This document shows, piece after piece, positions 27,737 to 37,565 of a stretch of 64,000 nt of DNA. Below the pieces are notes generated by a model. The model did no database searches, was not told where the DNA came from, and saw only the letters and a program-made list of their open reading frames with translations. The position numbers were made by a program, and so were the translations under genes. This DNA is from Streptococcaceae bacterium (GTDB lineage Bacteria > Bacillota > Bacilli > Lactobacillales > Streptococcaceae), in assembly GCA_902363395.1 (NCBI GenBank), contig CABIZZ010000001.1, forward strand, positions 806,001-870,000. Reading direction: 5' to 3'. Position 1 is the first letter of the stretch; each line of letters opens with the position of its first letter.

Positions 27737-28542
27737 TGTTTGACGTTTTTAGTCAGAAAAATCGAATTTTATTACGAGAATTAATTAAAACAGACTTTAA
27801 ATTACGCTACCAAGGATCAGCGATCGGTTATCTTTGGTCGATTTTAAAGCCATTGATGACCTTTACGATCATGTACGTCGTCTTCATCCGCTTCTTACGT
27901 TTGGGTGGAGATGTGCCCCATTTCCCAGTTGCCCTCTTATTGGCCAATGTAATTTGGGGCTTCTTCTCAGAAGCAACATCTATGGGGATGGTATCGATCG
28001 TTAGTCGAGGCGACCTATTGCGCAAGTTGAATTTCTCCAAACACATCATTGTCTTGTCTGCGATTTCAGGAGCAGCCATTAACTTTGTCATTAACCTTAT
28101 TGTTGTTTTGATTTTTTCATTCTTTAATGGGGTGACATTCTCTTGGACAGCTTTGATGGTGATTCCGCTATTCTTTGAGTTGTTCTTGATGGCGACAGGA
28201 TGTGCATTGATTTTAGCGACATTTTTCGTTCGTTTCCGTGACCTAGGTCAAGTTTGGGAAGTGCTCTTGCAAGCTGGATTGTATGCGACGCCAATTATCT
28301 ACCCAATTACCTTTATCGCAGACCGCAATCCATGGGCAGCTAAGTTGGTCATGATGAATCCTTTGGCTCAAATCATCCAAGACATGCGTTATTTCTTGAT
28401 TGATAAGGCCAACACCCCTGTCTGGCTTTTGGTAGAGAATAAGTTCTTGGTTCTGATTCCTTATGTTTTACCAATTCTTATTTTTGTCGCTGGCTTTGCT
28501 TACTTTAACAAACATGCTAAGAAATTTGCGGAGATTCTCTAA
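27736..28542 (+). CDS. rgpC: Polysaccharide ABC exporter permease
   Basis: This 268-aa ABC-2 type permease has six membrane helices (TagG/Wzm family; N-terminal KFDLRYQGSAIGYLWSILKP-like amphipathic stretch). With RgpD it exports the finished lipid-linked rhamnan. One-base overlaps (TAATG) on both sides show tight coupling. Confidence 0.94.
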   Translation: MFDVFSQKNRILLRELIKTDFKLRYQGSAIGYLWSILKPLMTFTIMYVVFIRFLRLGGDVPHFPVALLLANVIWGFFSEATSMGMVSIVSRGDLLRKLNFSKHIIVLSAISGAAINFVINLIVVLIFSFFNGVTFSWTALMVIPLFFELFLMATGCALILATFFVRFRDLGQVWEVLLQAGLYATPIIYPITFIADRNPWAAKLVMMNPLAQIIQDMRYFLIDKANTPVWLLVENKFLVLIPYVLPILIFVAGFAYFNKHAKKFAEIL

Positions 28543-29765
28543 TGACAGATAAACAAATTGTAGTAAAAGTAGACCATGTCAGCAAATACTTTAAGTTGCC
28601 AACAGAAGCAACCAATAGTCTTCGAACTGCCCTGGTCAATCGCTTTAAAGGCATTAAAGGCTATAAAGAACAACACGTCCTTAAGGATATTTCTTTTGAA
28701 GTAGAAAAAGGTGATTTTTTCGGGATCCTCGGAAGAAATGGTTCAGGGAAATCTACCCTCTTAAAAATTATTTCTGAAATCTATGTACCAGAAAAAGGTA
28801 CTGTCACTATCGATGGGAAACTGGTGTCCTTCATTGAGCTTGGAGTGGGCTTTAACCCAGAACTGACAGGTCGTGAAAATGTCTATATGAATGGAGCCAT
28901 GCTGGGCTTTTCAACAGCTGAGATTGATGCCATGTATGATGACATCGTAGACTTTGCCGAGTTGCATGAATTCATGAACCAGAAACTCAAGAACTACTCA
29001 TCAGGGATGCAGGTTCGTTTAGCCTTTTCGGTTGCCATTAAGGCTCAAGGGGATATCTTGATTTTGGATGAAGTCCTTGCGGTAGGAGATGAAGCCTTCC
29101 AGCGCAAGTGTAACGATTATTTCCAAGAACGGAAAAAATCAGGGAAAACTACTATCCTGGTTACCCATGATATGGGGGCCGTCAAGAAATATTGTAACAA
29201 GGCTGTTTTGATTGAAAATGGTTTGGTGAAAGCAATTGGTAGTCCTGAAAATGTTGCCAACCAGTATAGTTTTGACAATACAGCTCCTTTGCAACAGGGA
29301 GGAGAAGGTAGTGGAGGTGCTAATCCCAACCATGAAGAACAAGTATTGGTTGAAAACTTTCAGCTTCAGTTGTTAAGCTCGAACAAATTACGCCCCCAAG
29401 ATACGATTCACTTCCAAATTGATTTTGATGTACTTGAAGATATCCAGACCTATATCGCACTGTCTTTAACAGATATCGATCGGAATATTTGGATCTACAA
29501 TGATAATTCGATGGATCAGCTGATGAGTGGTGTTGGACATAAAACGGTTCATTATACTTGTTCACTGCCAACAGTAAATGACTTGAAAATGAAATTAGAA
29601 GTGACAGTAAGGGATGCTGAAGGGCAGATGTTGGCTTTTTCAGATGCTACGCAAACCCCACTGATCTTTATCAATCGAGATGATATCGCTTTGGATGATA
29701 AATCATCAATGGATGCGGCAAGTGGTTTAATCCAACGCAATGGAACATGGTCAATGACTGACTAG
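28542..29765 (+). CDS. rgpD: Polysaccharide ABC exporter ATPase with Wzt-like C-terminal domain
   Basis: The 407-aa protein has an ABC domain (Walker A GRNGSGKST near 65-73, signature YSSGMQVR near 149-156, Walker B ILILDEVLAVGD near 168-179). After about residue 250 follows a beta-rich extension (VENFQLQLLSS to the end) that resembles the carbohydrate-binding C-terminal domain of Wzt. That domain could recognise a chain-end cap or side chain before export. Confidence 0.93.
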   Translation: MTDKQIVVKVDHVSKYFKLPTEATNSLRTALVNRFKGIKGYKEQHVLKDISFEVEKGDFFGILGRNGSGKSTLLKIISEIYVPEKGTVTIDGKLVSFIELGVGFNPELTGRENVYMNGAMLGFSTAEIDAMYDDIVDFAELHEFMNQKLKNYSSGMQVRLAFSVAIKAQGDILILDEVLAVGDEAFQRKCNDYFQERKKSGKTTILVTHDMGAVKKYCNKAVLIENGLVKAIGSPENVANQYSFDNTAPLQQGGEGSGGANPNHEEQVLVENFQLQLLSSNKLRPQDTIHFQIDFDVLEDIQTYIALSLTDIDRNIWIYNDNSMDQLMSGVGHKTVHYTCSLPTVNDLKMKLEVTVRDAEGQMLAFSDATQTPLIFINRDDIALDDKSSMDAASGLIQRNGTWSMTD

Positions 29766-29777
29766 ACTGAGGGAGAT

Positions 29778-31127
29778 ATGGAAACGACGCCTTTTGTTTC
29801 GATTATTTGTACGGTTTTTAATAAAGAGCCCTGGCTAAAAAAGACGATTGATAGTTTTTTAGCCCAAGAGACGGAGTTTGCTTATGAGATTATCTTGGTG
29901 GATGATGCTTCAAGTGATGGATCTCGTTCCATCATTCAGGATTATCAAGCAAACTACCCTGATCTGATCCGTGCCTTTTATCAGGATGAGAATCAGGGAA
30001 TCGCCAAAACCTGGCTAGCTATCTGTAAGGAAGCACGTGGTCAGTATATTGCTCGCTGTGACGGAGATGATTTTTGGTTAGAGCCTTTAAAACTGCAGAA
30101 ACAGGTTGACTTATTAGAAAGTAAACCGGATTGCAAATGGTCCAATACTGATTTTGATATCTATGATGAGCATGGCAATTTTGTTTCTAAGGCTGGCTTT
30201 GCTAATCATACGATTCCATTAGCAGATACCTACGAAAAAATGCTTGCGACTAGAGGCTTTACCATGGCCTCTACATGGCTAGTAGATAGAGATCTGATGC
30301 TAGAAGTCAATCAAGAGCTAGATCTTACGACATCAGACGATACCTTTAATCTACAACTGGAACTCTTTCAACGGACTTCTTTAGCGTATCTGGATGAAGC
30401 AACAGTTGCCTATACTATCAACCAAGGATCGGATTCTCGTCCTTGTGATTTTAGAAAATTGGAACGTCGCTTCCATAAGCTACTGCAAACTCAATTTGCC
30501 TATCTTGATAAATATCCAAATGCAGATTTTAAAGAGATGACAAAAATTCTCTTAGATCGTACTAATACTTATGAGATTCGCTTGTCTAAACCAATGGACT
30601 CCCTTTCACATATTGGGATGGAATCTGTTACGATTTATTTGGGAGATGAAGAAAACACCTATTCGGAAGATCGTACTTTGACCAAACTGCTTCAAAAAGA
30701 AGATTGCCTGACAATCGAAATTCCGAAGGGAACATCAGTCATTCGAGTGGATCTTTCGGAACGTCCAAGTTATTATTCTGATGTTGAATTGAAAGATTTG
30801 TCAGGCAAGGTTTGTTCAGCTGTTTATAGTAATGGCGTTGTTGTTGATAATTTGTATTTGTTTAGCGAACCGGATCCTCAATTGATTTATGAAGTTGAAG
30901 AAGAAGGGGTGTATCAACTGAGCTATAAAATGATTTCTATAGATAATCCCTCTGCACCGGATTATATCGGAAAAGTTTTTGCTGCCGAAATGTTAGATTG
31001 TCAAAATAGTTTGAAAAATCTTGAGGCAGAGTTACAAGCTACGAAAGAAGCATATAATACAGTCATTCATTCGCGCCGTTGGACCATTCCAACAAAGATC
31101 TTGAAATTCTTAAGAATAAGGAAATAA
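29778..31127 (+). CDS. rgpE: Rhamnan glycosyltransferase (GT2)
   Basis: The 449-aa protein has an N-terminal GT2 domain (IICTVFNKEPWLKKT, VDDASSDGS, RCDGDDFW) to about residue 230. A less conserved half follows (about 280-400, beta-rich) and then a short coiled stretch. Its place between rgpD and rgpF matches RgpE/GacF. GacF-type enzymes take part in backbone elongation; the precise linkage is not readable here. The ATG follows GAGGGAGA. Confidence 0.88.
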   Translation: METTPFVSIICTVFNKEPWLKKTIDSFLAQETEFAYEIILVDDASSDGSRSIIQDYQANYPDLIRAFYQDENQGIAKTWLAICKEARGQYIARCDGDDFWLEPLKLQKQVDLLESKPDCKWSNTDFDIYDEHGNFVSKAGFANHTIPLADTYEKMLATRGFTMASTWLVDRDLMLEVNQELDLTTSDDTFNLQLELFQRTSLAYLDEATVAYTINQGSDSRPCDFRKLERRFHKLLQTQFAYLDKYPNADFKEMTKILLDRTNTYEIRLSKPMDSLSHIGMESVTIYLGDEENTYSEDRTLTKLLQKEDCLTIEIPKGTSVIRVDLSERPSYYSDVELKDLSGKVCSAVYSNGVVVDNLYLFSEPDPQLIYEVEEEGVYQLSYKMISIDNPSAPDYIGKVFAAEMLDCQNSLKNLEAELQATKEAYNTVIHSRRWTIPTKILKFLRIRK

Positions 31128-31128
31128 T

Positions 31129-32877
31129 ATGCAACGTTTACTTTTATATGTTCACTACAATAAGTTTAATTTTATTAGTGGGCATGTACTCTACCAATTA
31201 GAAAAAATTCGTCCCTTGTATTCACGGGTGGTCTTTATCTCTAATAGTCAGCTACCAGAAGATGTGAAGGATCATTTGTCTTCCCAACAGTTGGTGGATG
31301 ATATTCTTGAGCGCCAAAATAGTGGCTTTGACTTCGCTGCTTGGCGGGATGGAATGAAGACAGTCGGCTTTGATCAACTGTCTCACTTTGATTCTGTTAC
31401 CCTCATGAATGATACCTGCTTTGGACCGCTTTGGGATTTAGAACCCATTTATCAGCAGTTTGAAAATGACCCTGAAGTAGATTTCTGGGGAATGACCAAT
31501 TACCGGAAAGACAAGGATTTTAACGAGCATATTCAAAGTTATTATCTTAGCTTTAAGAAACAGGTTATTGAATCAAGTACTTTCCATGAGTTTTGGCAGG
31601 GCGTTCAAGACTTTACCAATGTCCAAGATGTGATCGATCACTATGAGACCAAGGTCACAACGAATTTCTTGGATGCTGGTTTTCGCTATAAAACTGTCTT
31701 TAATACCATCCATGAAGATACAACGGGGATGCTCTATCCAGACTTTTCATACTACAATCCTACAGCGATTCTCAAACATAAGGTGCCTTTCATCAAAGTC
31801 AAAACCATTGCAAACAATGAAGGAATCATGCCTTATATTTTTGATGAATTGGAGCGTGTATCGGACTATCCATTGGATTTGATTCTTAACCACATGTCTA
31901 TGATTGACCGTCCGGACTATCCTTATCTCTTATCCCGTAAGTATTTGAAGGATCAAAACATAGGAGACACATTTGATAAAAAAGTTGCGGTTCATCTCCA
32001 TGTCTTTTATGTGGACCTCTTGGGAGAATTTCTAGATGCTTTCCAAGCTTTTCATTTTGACTTTGATCTATGGATTACGACAGATGTAGAAGAGAAGAAG
32101 CAGGCTATTGAGGAGATTCTTTCTAATCGGGCACAAGATGCGACGGTTGTGGTGACTGGAAACATTGGACGAGATGTGTTACCAATGTTGCTCTTAAAAG
32201 AGCAACTCTCTCACTATGATTATGTGGGCCATTTTCATACCAAGAAATCGAAAGAAGCAGATTTCTGGGCTGGTGAATCTTGGCGGAAAGAATTGATTGA
32301 TATGTTGGTTAAACCGGCAGATCAAATCCTTGCCAATATGGAGGCCAATCCTAAAGTTGGAATCACCATCGCAGATATTCCAACCTTCTTCCGATACAAT
32401 CGAATAGTGGTTGCCTGGAATGAAGCCCTCATTTCACCAGAGATGAACAAGCTCTGGCAACGGATGGGAGCAACCAAGACAATTGATTTCAAAAATCTCA
32501 ATACTTTTGTTATGAGCTATGGGACCTTTGTTTGGTTTAAGTATGATGCTTTGAAACCGCTCTTTGATTTGAATTTGACAGTAGCAGATGTTCCAGCTGA
32601 ACCTCTTCCTCAAAATTCAATCCTTCATGCGATTGAACGCTTATTAGTCTACATTGCCTGGGACCAAAAATATGACTTTAGGATCTCCCAAAATCCACAC
32701 GTTCTCACACCATTTATCGATAATAAGCAGTTGAACAATCGAGAGGATCTCCAACCACATACCTTCGTGGACTTTAATCAAATCGGTGGGATTAAAGGAG
32801 CCTTAAAGTATATCGTGATTGGGCCAGCAAGAGCTGTGAAATATATAGTGAAAAGAATAATTAAGAAAGTGAAATAA
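31129..32877 (+). CDS. rgpF: Rhamnan-synthesis protein RgpF
   Basis: The 582-aa protein begins RLLLYVHYNKFNFISGHV and shows the RgpF family features: ERQNSGFDFAAWRDGM near residue 62, LMNDTCFGP near 96, and a second domain with VVTGNIGRDVLPMLLL and HFHTKKS near 350-370. It is required for rhamnan assembly in S. mutans and group A Streptococcus (GacG). The length fits the family. The stop overlaps the next ATG by 1 nt. Confidence 0.94.
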   Translation: MQRLLLYVHYNKFNFISGHVLYQLEKIRPLYSRVVFISNSQLPEDVKDHLSSQQLVDDILERQNSGFDFAAWRDGMKTVGFDQLSHFDSVTLMNDTCFGPLWDLEPIYQQFENDPEVDFWGMTNYRKDKDFNEHIQSYYLSFKKQVIESSTFHEFWQGVQDFTNVQDVIDHYETKVTTNFLDAGFRYKTVFNTIHEDTTGMLYPDFSYYNPTAILKHKVPFIKVKTIANNEGIMPYIFDELERVSDYPLDLILNHMSMIDRPDYPYLLSRKYLKDQNIGDTFDKKVAVHLHVFYVDLLGEFLDAFQAFHFDFDLWITTDVEEKKQAIEEILSNRAQDATVVVTGNIGRDVLPMLLLKEQLSHYDYVGHFHTKKSKEADFWAGESWRKELIDMLVKPADQILANMEANPKVGITIADIPTFFRYNRIVVAWNEALISPEMNKLWQRMGATKTIDFKNLNTFVMSYGTFVWFKYDALKPLFDLNLTVADVPAEPLPQNSILHAIERLLVYIAWDQKYDFRISQNPHVLTPFIDNKQLNNREDLQPHTFVDFNQIGGIKGALKYIVIGPARAVKYIVKRIIKKVK

Positions 32878-35399
32878 TGAAACGGAAAAAGAAGTTTAAT
32901 TTTTATACGTTTTTAAATAACTTGAAATCCAAAATTTCGAGGACTCAATTTTATTATGTAATCACCTTTGTCTTATTTTTCTTTTTTAATTTTTATTTAG
33001 CGCAAAATAATTTAGCCATACATAACAAAGCGACAGGGACTGTACTTAAATACGTCAACTATTTGGGAATATTATTTGGAATTAGTTTTTTATTGTTAAT
33101 TGTATTTATGTCACATTTTAACTTTAAGAAATGGTTTCCTCTGAAATTACTGATTAGTTACTTAATTTATAATGTACTTTCTTATATTACAGAAATTTCT
33201 CTGTTTCTAAATAATCCCAAATATAAGGTTTGGAACTTTCAAAAAAATCCTTTTTTTAGAACGGATTCCTTTGTAGTTATTGGTACCCTATTTTTATTAA
33301 CAATGATGCTTGTTCTATATAGGTATTATTCGGATGGATTATTTTCTAGAAAAAAGAATTTAGAAGAAATAAAAGATAACTATCAATACATTATACTGTC
33401 ACAGATTTTGATAACATTTATCGTAACGGATAAGAATTTTTCGTTATTAATATACAGAACAGATAATTTTTTGTATAAAGCATTAGAAATTGGTAAATAT
33501 TCTGCTCAACAGTTTTGGATGACAAATGAATTTTTAATGCTTGCTTTTCCGATTCTTTCCATATTTGGTTTTTTCTATACGAAAGGCCAAAGAGATTTCG
33601 TGAAAAATAAACCCAGTTTATCATTAGCATTTTTCTCAAGTGTAACTATTGCAATCGTTCTAAATTATTTCTTCCAATTTAGCTTAGGAAGAACAGAACC
33701 ATTTTTAGGAATACATTATACAATCCCAGATGCTATCTTGTTCCAAATTTTAGTGCTGACAGCAATCATCTTATTTGTCTATATTGCTATCAACCAGTAT
33801 TGGATAGCCTCTTGTTTGATTTTACTGGTATCTGTATCTTTTGTCATTGCGAATTTTATCAAATTTGGAATGAGAAACGAGCCAGTATTGCCGAGTGATC
33901 TAACTTGGTTAACAAAGCCAGCTACCTTACTCGGTTTTGTTGATGCTTCTCAAATACTATATACAATTGGTGGATTAGTAGCAATCGTGGTTCTTTCTCT
34001 TCTTGGAATGAGGTACTTTTTCAAAGGAAAAATTATTTCTTCTTGGAAAGCACAAGTTCTACTTGTATTATCAATGTTTCTCTTATTTATAAACGTAGCG
34101 TCTGTTTTTTCTGATAAAGAAAATGGGAAAATTAAATCGAATGTTCCGATTATAAGCACCCTCAATAATTATCAAGATATCGATTGGTTAGGGAACACCT
34201 CCAATGCTCGCTATAAAGGACTTACATATGTTTGGATGAACCAATTGACGACGGAAGTTATTCAGAAGCCTGAAGGTTATTCAAAAGATCGTATAGCTAA
34301 GATTGAAGCAAAGTACAATGAATTAGCGAATGGTATAAATAAGGAGAGACAAAACTATTTGAATGATCAGACGGTTATTTACGTCTTAAGCGAAAGTTTT
34401 TCAGATCCGAGAAAAATTGAAGGAGTTGAATTAACTCAAAATCCAATTCCTAATATTGAGAACGTTATGCGTAACCACACGAGTGGTCAAATGCAATCAG
34501 ATGGCTATGGTGGTGGAACTGCCAATATGGAATTTCAAACATTGACGGGGCTACCTTTTTATAATATTTCTCAAACAGTATCTGTTTTGTATACAGAAGT
34601 ATTTCCAAAAATTCATAATGTTCCCTCAATTAGTAATTCTTATGAAACGAAGAACAAAATCGCGATTCACCTCGCTGGGAAGTCAAATTATTCGAGAGAT
34701 ATCGTCTATTCTCGACTAGATTTTAAGGATTTTATCACGACGAATACAAAGGGAATCAAATATAGAAAAGAAGGGATTAGTCCAAGTGACGAATCTACCT
34801 ACGATTTAGTACTAGAAAATATAATTCCTCAAAAGGGACAATTCTTTTCAGTAATGACTATGCAGAATCATTCACCTTGGTTAGAAGCTAATCCAGAAAC
34901 TTTGGATGCAAAAGGAAATGGTTTTAGCGACGAGGAGAACTCTAAACTAACCTTCTACAGTCGTCTACTATACCAAACTGATAGCGCCACCCAAGATTTC
35001 CTAGAAAAGCTATCCAAAATCGATAAAAAGATTACAGTTGTCTTCTATGGGGATCATTTGCCTGGTTTGTATCCAGAATCTGCCTTTAAGAACTATCCAG
35101 AAGGTCAATACCAAACAGACTACTTTATTTGGAGTAATTTCGATGCTCCTAAATTAGAATATCCTTTAGTTAACTCGAGTGATTTCTCTGCTATGGTCTT
35201 TGAACAGACCAACTCTAAAGTCTCACCTTACTATGCTCTTTTGACTGAGGTTTTGAAGAAAGCAAGTGTTGACAAAAAAGCTTTAGAAGGAGAAGCGTTG
35301 GAAATCGCTGAGGATCTCAAAATGGTTGAGTATGATCTGATAAGTGGTAAAGGCTACCTTTCCCAAGATTTCTTCGAGGTACCATCGGCAAAAAATTAA
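32877..35399 (+). CDS. GacH-like glycerol-phosphate transferase (LtaS superfamily)
   Basis: The 840-aa protein has about 11-12 N-terminal membrane helices (to residue about 410) and an outside alkaline-phosphatase-fold sulfatase domain. YVLSESFSDP holds a metal-ligand glutamate, GGGTANMEF puts the likely nucleophile at T548, and FYGDHLPGLYP carries further metal ligands. Length and locus match GacH/SccH, which move sn-glycerol-1-phosphate from phosphatidylglycerol to the polysaccharide side chain. The N-terminal part is much more AT-rich than the catalytic part. It ends the rgp transcription unit. Confidence 0.88.
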   Translation: MKRKKKFNFYTFLNNLKSKISRTQFYYVITFVLFFFFNFYLAQNNLAIHNKATGTVLKYVNYLGILFGISFLLLIVFMSHFNFKKWFPLKLLISYLIYNVLSYITEISLFLNNPKYKVWNFQKNPFFRTDSFVVIGTLFLLTMMLVLYRYYSDGLFSRKKNLEEIKDNYQYIILSQILITFIVTDKNFSLLIYRTDNFLYKALEIGKYSAQQFWMTNEFLMLAFPILSIFGFFYTKGQRDFVKNKPSLSLAFFSSVTIAIVLNYFFQFSLGRTEPFLGIHYTIPDAILFQILVLTAIILFVYIAINQYWIASCLILLVSVSFVIANFIKFGMRNEPVLPSDLTWLTKPATLLGFVDASQILYTIGGLVAIVVLSLLGMRYFFKGKIISSWKAQVLLVLSMFLLFINVASVFSDKENGKIKSNVPIISTLNNYQDIDWLGNTSNARYKGLTYVWMNQLTTEVIQKPEGYSKDRIAKIEAKYNELANGINKERQNYLNDQTVIYVLSESFSDPRKIEGVELTQNPIPNIENVMRNHTSGQMQSDGYGGGTANMEFQTLTGLPFYNISQTVSVLYTEVFPKIHNVPSISNSYETKNKIAIHLAGKSNYSRDIVYSRLDFKDFITTNTKGIKYRKEGISPSDESTYDLVLENIIPQKGQFFSVMTMQNHSPWLEANPETLDAKGNGFSDEENSKLTFYSRLLYQTDSATQDFLEKLSKIDKKITVVFYGDHLPGLYPESAFKNYPEGQYQTDYFIWSNFDAPKLEYPLVNSSDFSAMVFEQTNSKVSPYYALLTEVLKKASVDKKALEGEALEIAEDLKMVEYDLISGKGYLSQDFFEVPSAKN

Positions 35400-35458
35400 T
35401 GGAAAGAGACCAGCTTTCATCAATCTGTCATTCAGTGATTTGATTGCTAAAATTATTA

Positions 35459-35488
35459 AAATAGAACAGGCTTTCCTGTTCTATTTTT
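35459..35488 (+). terminator. Intrinsic terminator ending the rgp operon
   Basis: AAATAGAACAGG (35459-35470) pairs with CCTGTTCTATTT (35475-35486) over a 4-nt loop, followed by T. Confidence 0.92.
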
Positions 35489-35527
35489 GTTGATTTTATG
35501 CTAAACTAGTAGGAGGGGGTTCCGCAT

Positions 35528-36016
35528 ATGATTAAGATTTTTGGGAAAATCCGATACCATTGGCAGCCTGATTTATCCATGCTGATTACCTATTGGTCTT
35601 TATCGGTTATACCCGTCTTTATTGGACTAGCTCTGATGTATGAGAGTTCCAGTATCCCGACGGTGGTACTCTTTTCATTCTTTCTCTTTATGGCCTTGCT
35701 GGCTGTAGGAGTGCATCGCTATTTTACGATATACGATGATGGGATTCTACGGATTATCACGGCGAACCCATTAACTCCTATAAAAGTTCCGATTTCATCG
35801 ATTGAAAAAGTGGAAGTTACAAAGAATTCCATCAAGTTGATTTTTAATGATGGATCAAGAAGTCGGACCTTCTGTATGCGTAAGTGGCCCAAAAAATATT
35901 TTATCAATGCCTTGGCCTTGAATGATCATTTCAAGGGTGAGATTGAGTTGACTGATAACTTTATCCATGTGGACTATTATCAACTCTACTATGCAGATAA
36001 TGAAAAAAGCTCTTAA
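35528..36016 (+). CDS. EbsA-like membrane protein
   Basis: The 162-aa protein has two N-terminal membrane helices (about residues 22-40 and 48-66). A soluble PH-like domain follows (IYDDGILRIIT; VPISSIEKVEV; KLIFNDGS). It matches the streptococcal EbsA family, named after an enterococcal gene near aggregation functions; no biochemical role is established that I know. It is convergent with the ferredoxin gene, with a 4-nt overlap of coding ends. Confidence 0.75.
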   Translation: MIKIFGKIRYHWQPDLSMLITYWSLSVIPVFIGLALMYESSSIPTVVLFSFFLFMALLAVGVHRYFTIYDDGILRIITANPLTPIKVPISSIEKVEVTKNSIKLIFNDGSRSRTFCMRKWPKKYFINALALNDHFKGEIELTDNFIHVDYYQLYYADNEKSS

Positions 36017-36210
36017 TCTTTGATAAGAGCTCGGGTTGGGCAATTTTTAACCGCTTCTTGGATAGAAGCATCGGTGGGAAATTCCTTTTCCAATCGTTCA
36101 TCCTCAGAGGCGAACTTAACAATGCCATTATCGTGGTAGTCAAAAATGTCCGAGTATGTTTGGCAAAGGCCACATGCGATACAACGTTCAGGTATTAAGG
36201 TTATTTTCAT
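36013..36210 (-). CDS. fer: Ferredoxin, single [4Fe-4S] cluster
   Basis: The 65-aa protein has CIACGLC (C10, C13, C16) and a fourth ligand in NCPTRAL, with the second cluster site lost (acidic middle). It matches Bacillus/Streptococcus Fer. It is a cytosolic electron carrier; its partner is not in the window. It is small, monocistronic and divergent from the LysM gene, and the two starts lie 45 nt apart. Confidence 0.92.
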   Translation of the reverse strand: MKITLIPERCIACGLCQTYSDIFDYHDNGIVKFASEDERLEKEFPTDASIQEAVKNCPTRALIKD

Positions 36211-36255
36211 ATCTATATTGTAATGATTTTAACAGGAAAACACAAGGAGGAAGTT

Positions 36256-36696
36256 ATGCCGAAAGAGCCATGGGAAGAAGAAATTTATGATGACGGAGAA
36301 GAAACATTGAAACGAACAAACAAATTAAATGGGATAAAAGCTGATCGCTTGTTGACCATCTTGGCGATTATTTTCTTTATTATTATTGTAGCGATGGTCT
36401 GCTTCTTAATTTACCTTTCTACAGGTGGCAGCGATAAGAAAAAACAAATGAGCGGTTTCTATAATGGTGAAACAACAGTCGTTGCAGCAAGCAGTGCTCC
36501 AGCTGCAGAACAGACAGAGGAAGCAAGTGCAGAAGAATCTGAAGAAGGAACGATTACAGTCCTAGCTGGTGAAGGAGAGGCAGCGATTGCAGCGCGTGCT
36601 GGAATTTCGATTGCCGAATTGGAACAACTGAATCCATCTCACATGTCTACTGGATCATGGTATGCCAACCCAGGAGATGTCGTAAAGATTAAATAA
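36256..36696 (+). CDS. LysM-domain membrane protein (SAG1386/EF1546 family)
   Basis: The 146-aa type II membrane protein has an acidic N-terminus inside, one helix (about residues 35-57), an Ala/Glu/Ser-rich spacer outside and a C-terminal LysM repeat (ITVLAGEGEAAIAARAG ... NPGDVVKIK). It should sit at the wall and bind peptidoglycan. ATG 36256 follows AAGGAGGAAG; the in-frame ATG at 36223 lies upstream of that site. It precedes cmk by 10 nt, a pairing seen in many streptococci. Confidence 0.85.
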   Translation: MPKEPWEEEIYDDGEETLKRTNKLNGIKADRLLTILAIIFFIIIVAMVCFLIYLSTGGSDKKKQMSGFYNGETTVVAASSAPAAEQTEEASAEESEEGTITVLAGEGEAAIAARAGISIAELEQLNPSHMSTGSWYANPGDVVKIK

Positions 36697-36706
36697 AGGA
36701 TAAGCT

Positions 36707-37390
36707 ATGAAACAGATTCAAATCGCGATTGATGGTCCTGCATCTAGCGGGAAGTCAACTGTTGCTAAGATTATTGCTAAAGAGCTAGGTTACACCTATC
36801 TGGATACGGGTGCCATGTACCGAGCAGCTACTTATTTGGCTCTTCGTCATGACCTTTCAGAAGATGATGTGGAAAGTTTGATAGAACTGTTGGATCGCTA
36901 TCCAGTTAGTTTCGGACGCTCTGAAGATGGCCAACAGATGGTCTTCGTAGCTGATGTCGATGTGACTCATCCAATTCGTGACAATGAAGTGACCAACAAT
37001 GTCTCTTGGGTATCTGCCTTGGCTCCTGTGCGTGAGCGCTTGGTAGCCCAGCAACAACAGATTGCTGCTCAAGGGGGAATCGTCATGGACGGTCGCGATA
37101 TTGGGACGGTTGTCTTACCAAATGCAGAATTGAAGATTTTCCTAGTGGCTTCTGTAGAAGAACGTGCAGAACGTCGCTATAAGGAAAATTTGAGCAAGAG
37201 CATTGAAACAGATTTAGAAGTATTGAAACAAGAAATTGCTGAGCGGGACTACAAAGACAGTCACCGAGAGGTTTCGCCATTGAAACCAGCAGACGATGCC
37301 ATTCATTTTGATACGACTGGTGTCGGGATTGATCAAGTGGTTGCATTTATTGAAGAAAAAGCAAAAAAAATCCTTGACAATCCATCATAA
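36707..37390 (+). CDS. cmk: Cytidylate kinase
   Basis: The 227-aa enzyme phosphorylates CMP and dCMP. P-loop GPASSGKST at 10-18, the CMP-binding DTGAMYRA region near 33-40, and DGRDIGTVV near 127-135 are intact. It links to nucleoside salvage at 1-3 kb and to dCMP deaminase at 38.9 kb. The infC promoter overlaps its last codons. Confidence 0.95.
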   Translation: MKQIQIAIDGPASSGKSTVAKIIAKELGYTYLDTGAMYRAATYLALRHDLSEDDVESLIELLDRYPVSFGRSEDGQQMVFVADVDVTHPIRDNEVTNNVSWVSALAPVRERLVAQQQQIAAQGGIVMDGRDIGTVVLPNAELKIFLVASVEERAERRYKENLSKSIETDLEVLKQEIAERDYKDSHREVSPLKPADDAIHFDTTGVGIDQVVAFIEEKAKKILDNPS

Positions 37391-37402
37391 ACTTGATATC
37401 AT
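37374..37402 (+). promoter_or_regulatory. Promoter of infC-rpmI-rplT
   Basis: TTGACA (37374-37379), 17-nt spacer, TATCAT (37397-37402). The -35 box is inside the end of cmk. Confidence 0.85.
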
Positions 37403-37407
37403 ATAAA

Positions 37408-37540
37408 AGTTGAGAAAAGCAGAAGTGAGAACTTCTCGCCTTGCGACTAACGTTGTCTGGCCCCTACGGATCAAGTTTCAGAAATGAACTATAATCATGT
37501 AGTGCGGGTTTGCGTTAGCAAGTCCGCTCTTGTTTTTCTC
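37408..37540 (+). promoter_or_regulatory. infC leader with terminator/antiterminator (L20-leader-like attenuator)
   Basis: The terminator stem is GCGGGTTTGC (37504-37513) with GCAAGTCCGC (37518-37527), 10 bp with two wobbles, followed by T-rich sequence. An upstream segment, TTG(CGA)CTAACG at 37441-37452, can pair with CGTTAGCAA (37513-37521) and would break the terminator. This gives two exclusive folds. In B. subtilis the same operon is controlled by L20 binding its leader; here control by L20 (rplT, encoded downstream) is an inference. Confidence 0.75.
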
Positions 37541-37565
37541 TAAAATAAAAAAAGAGGTGAAAACC

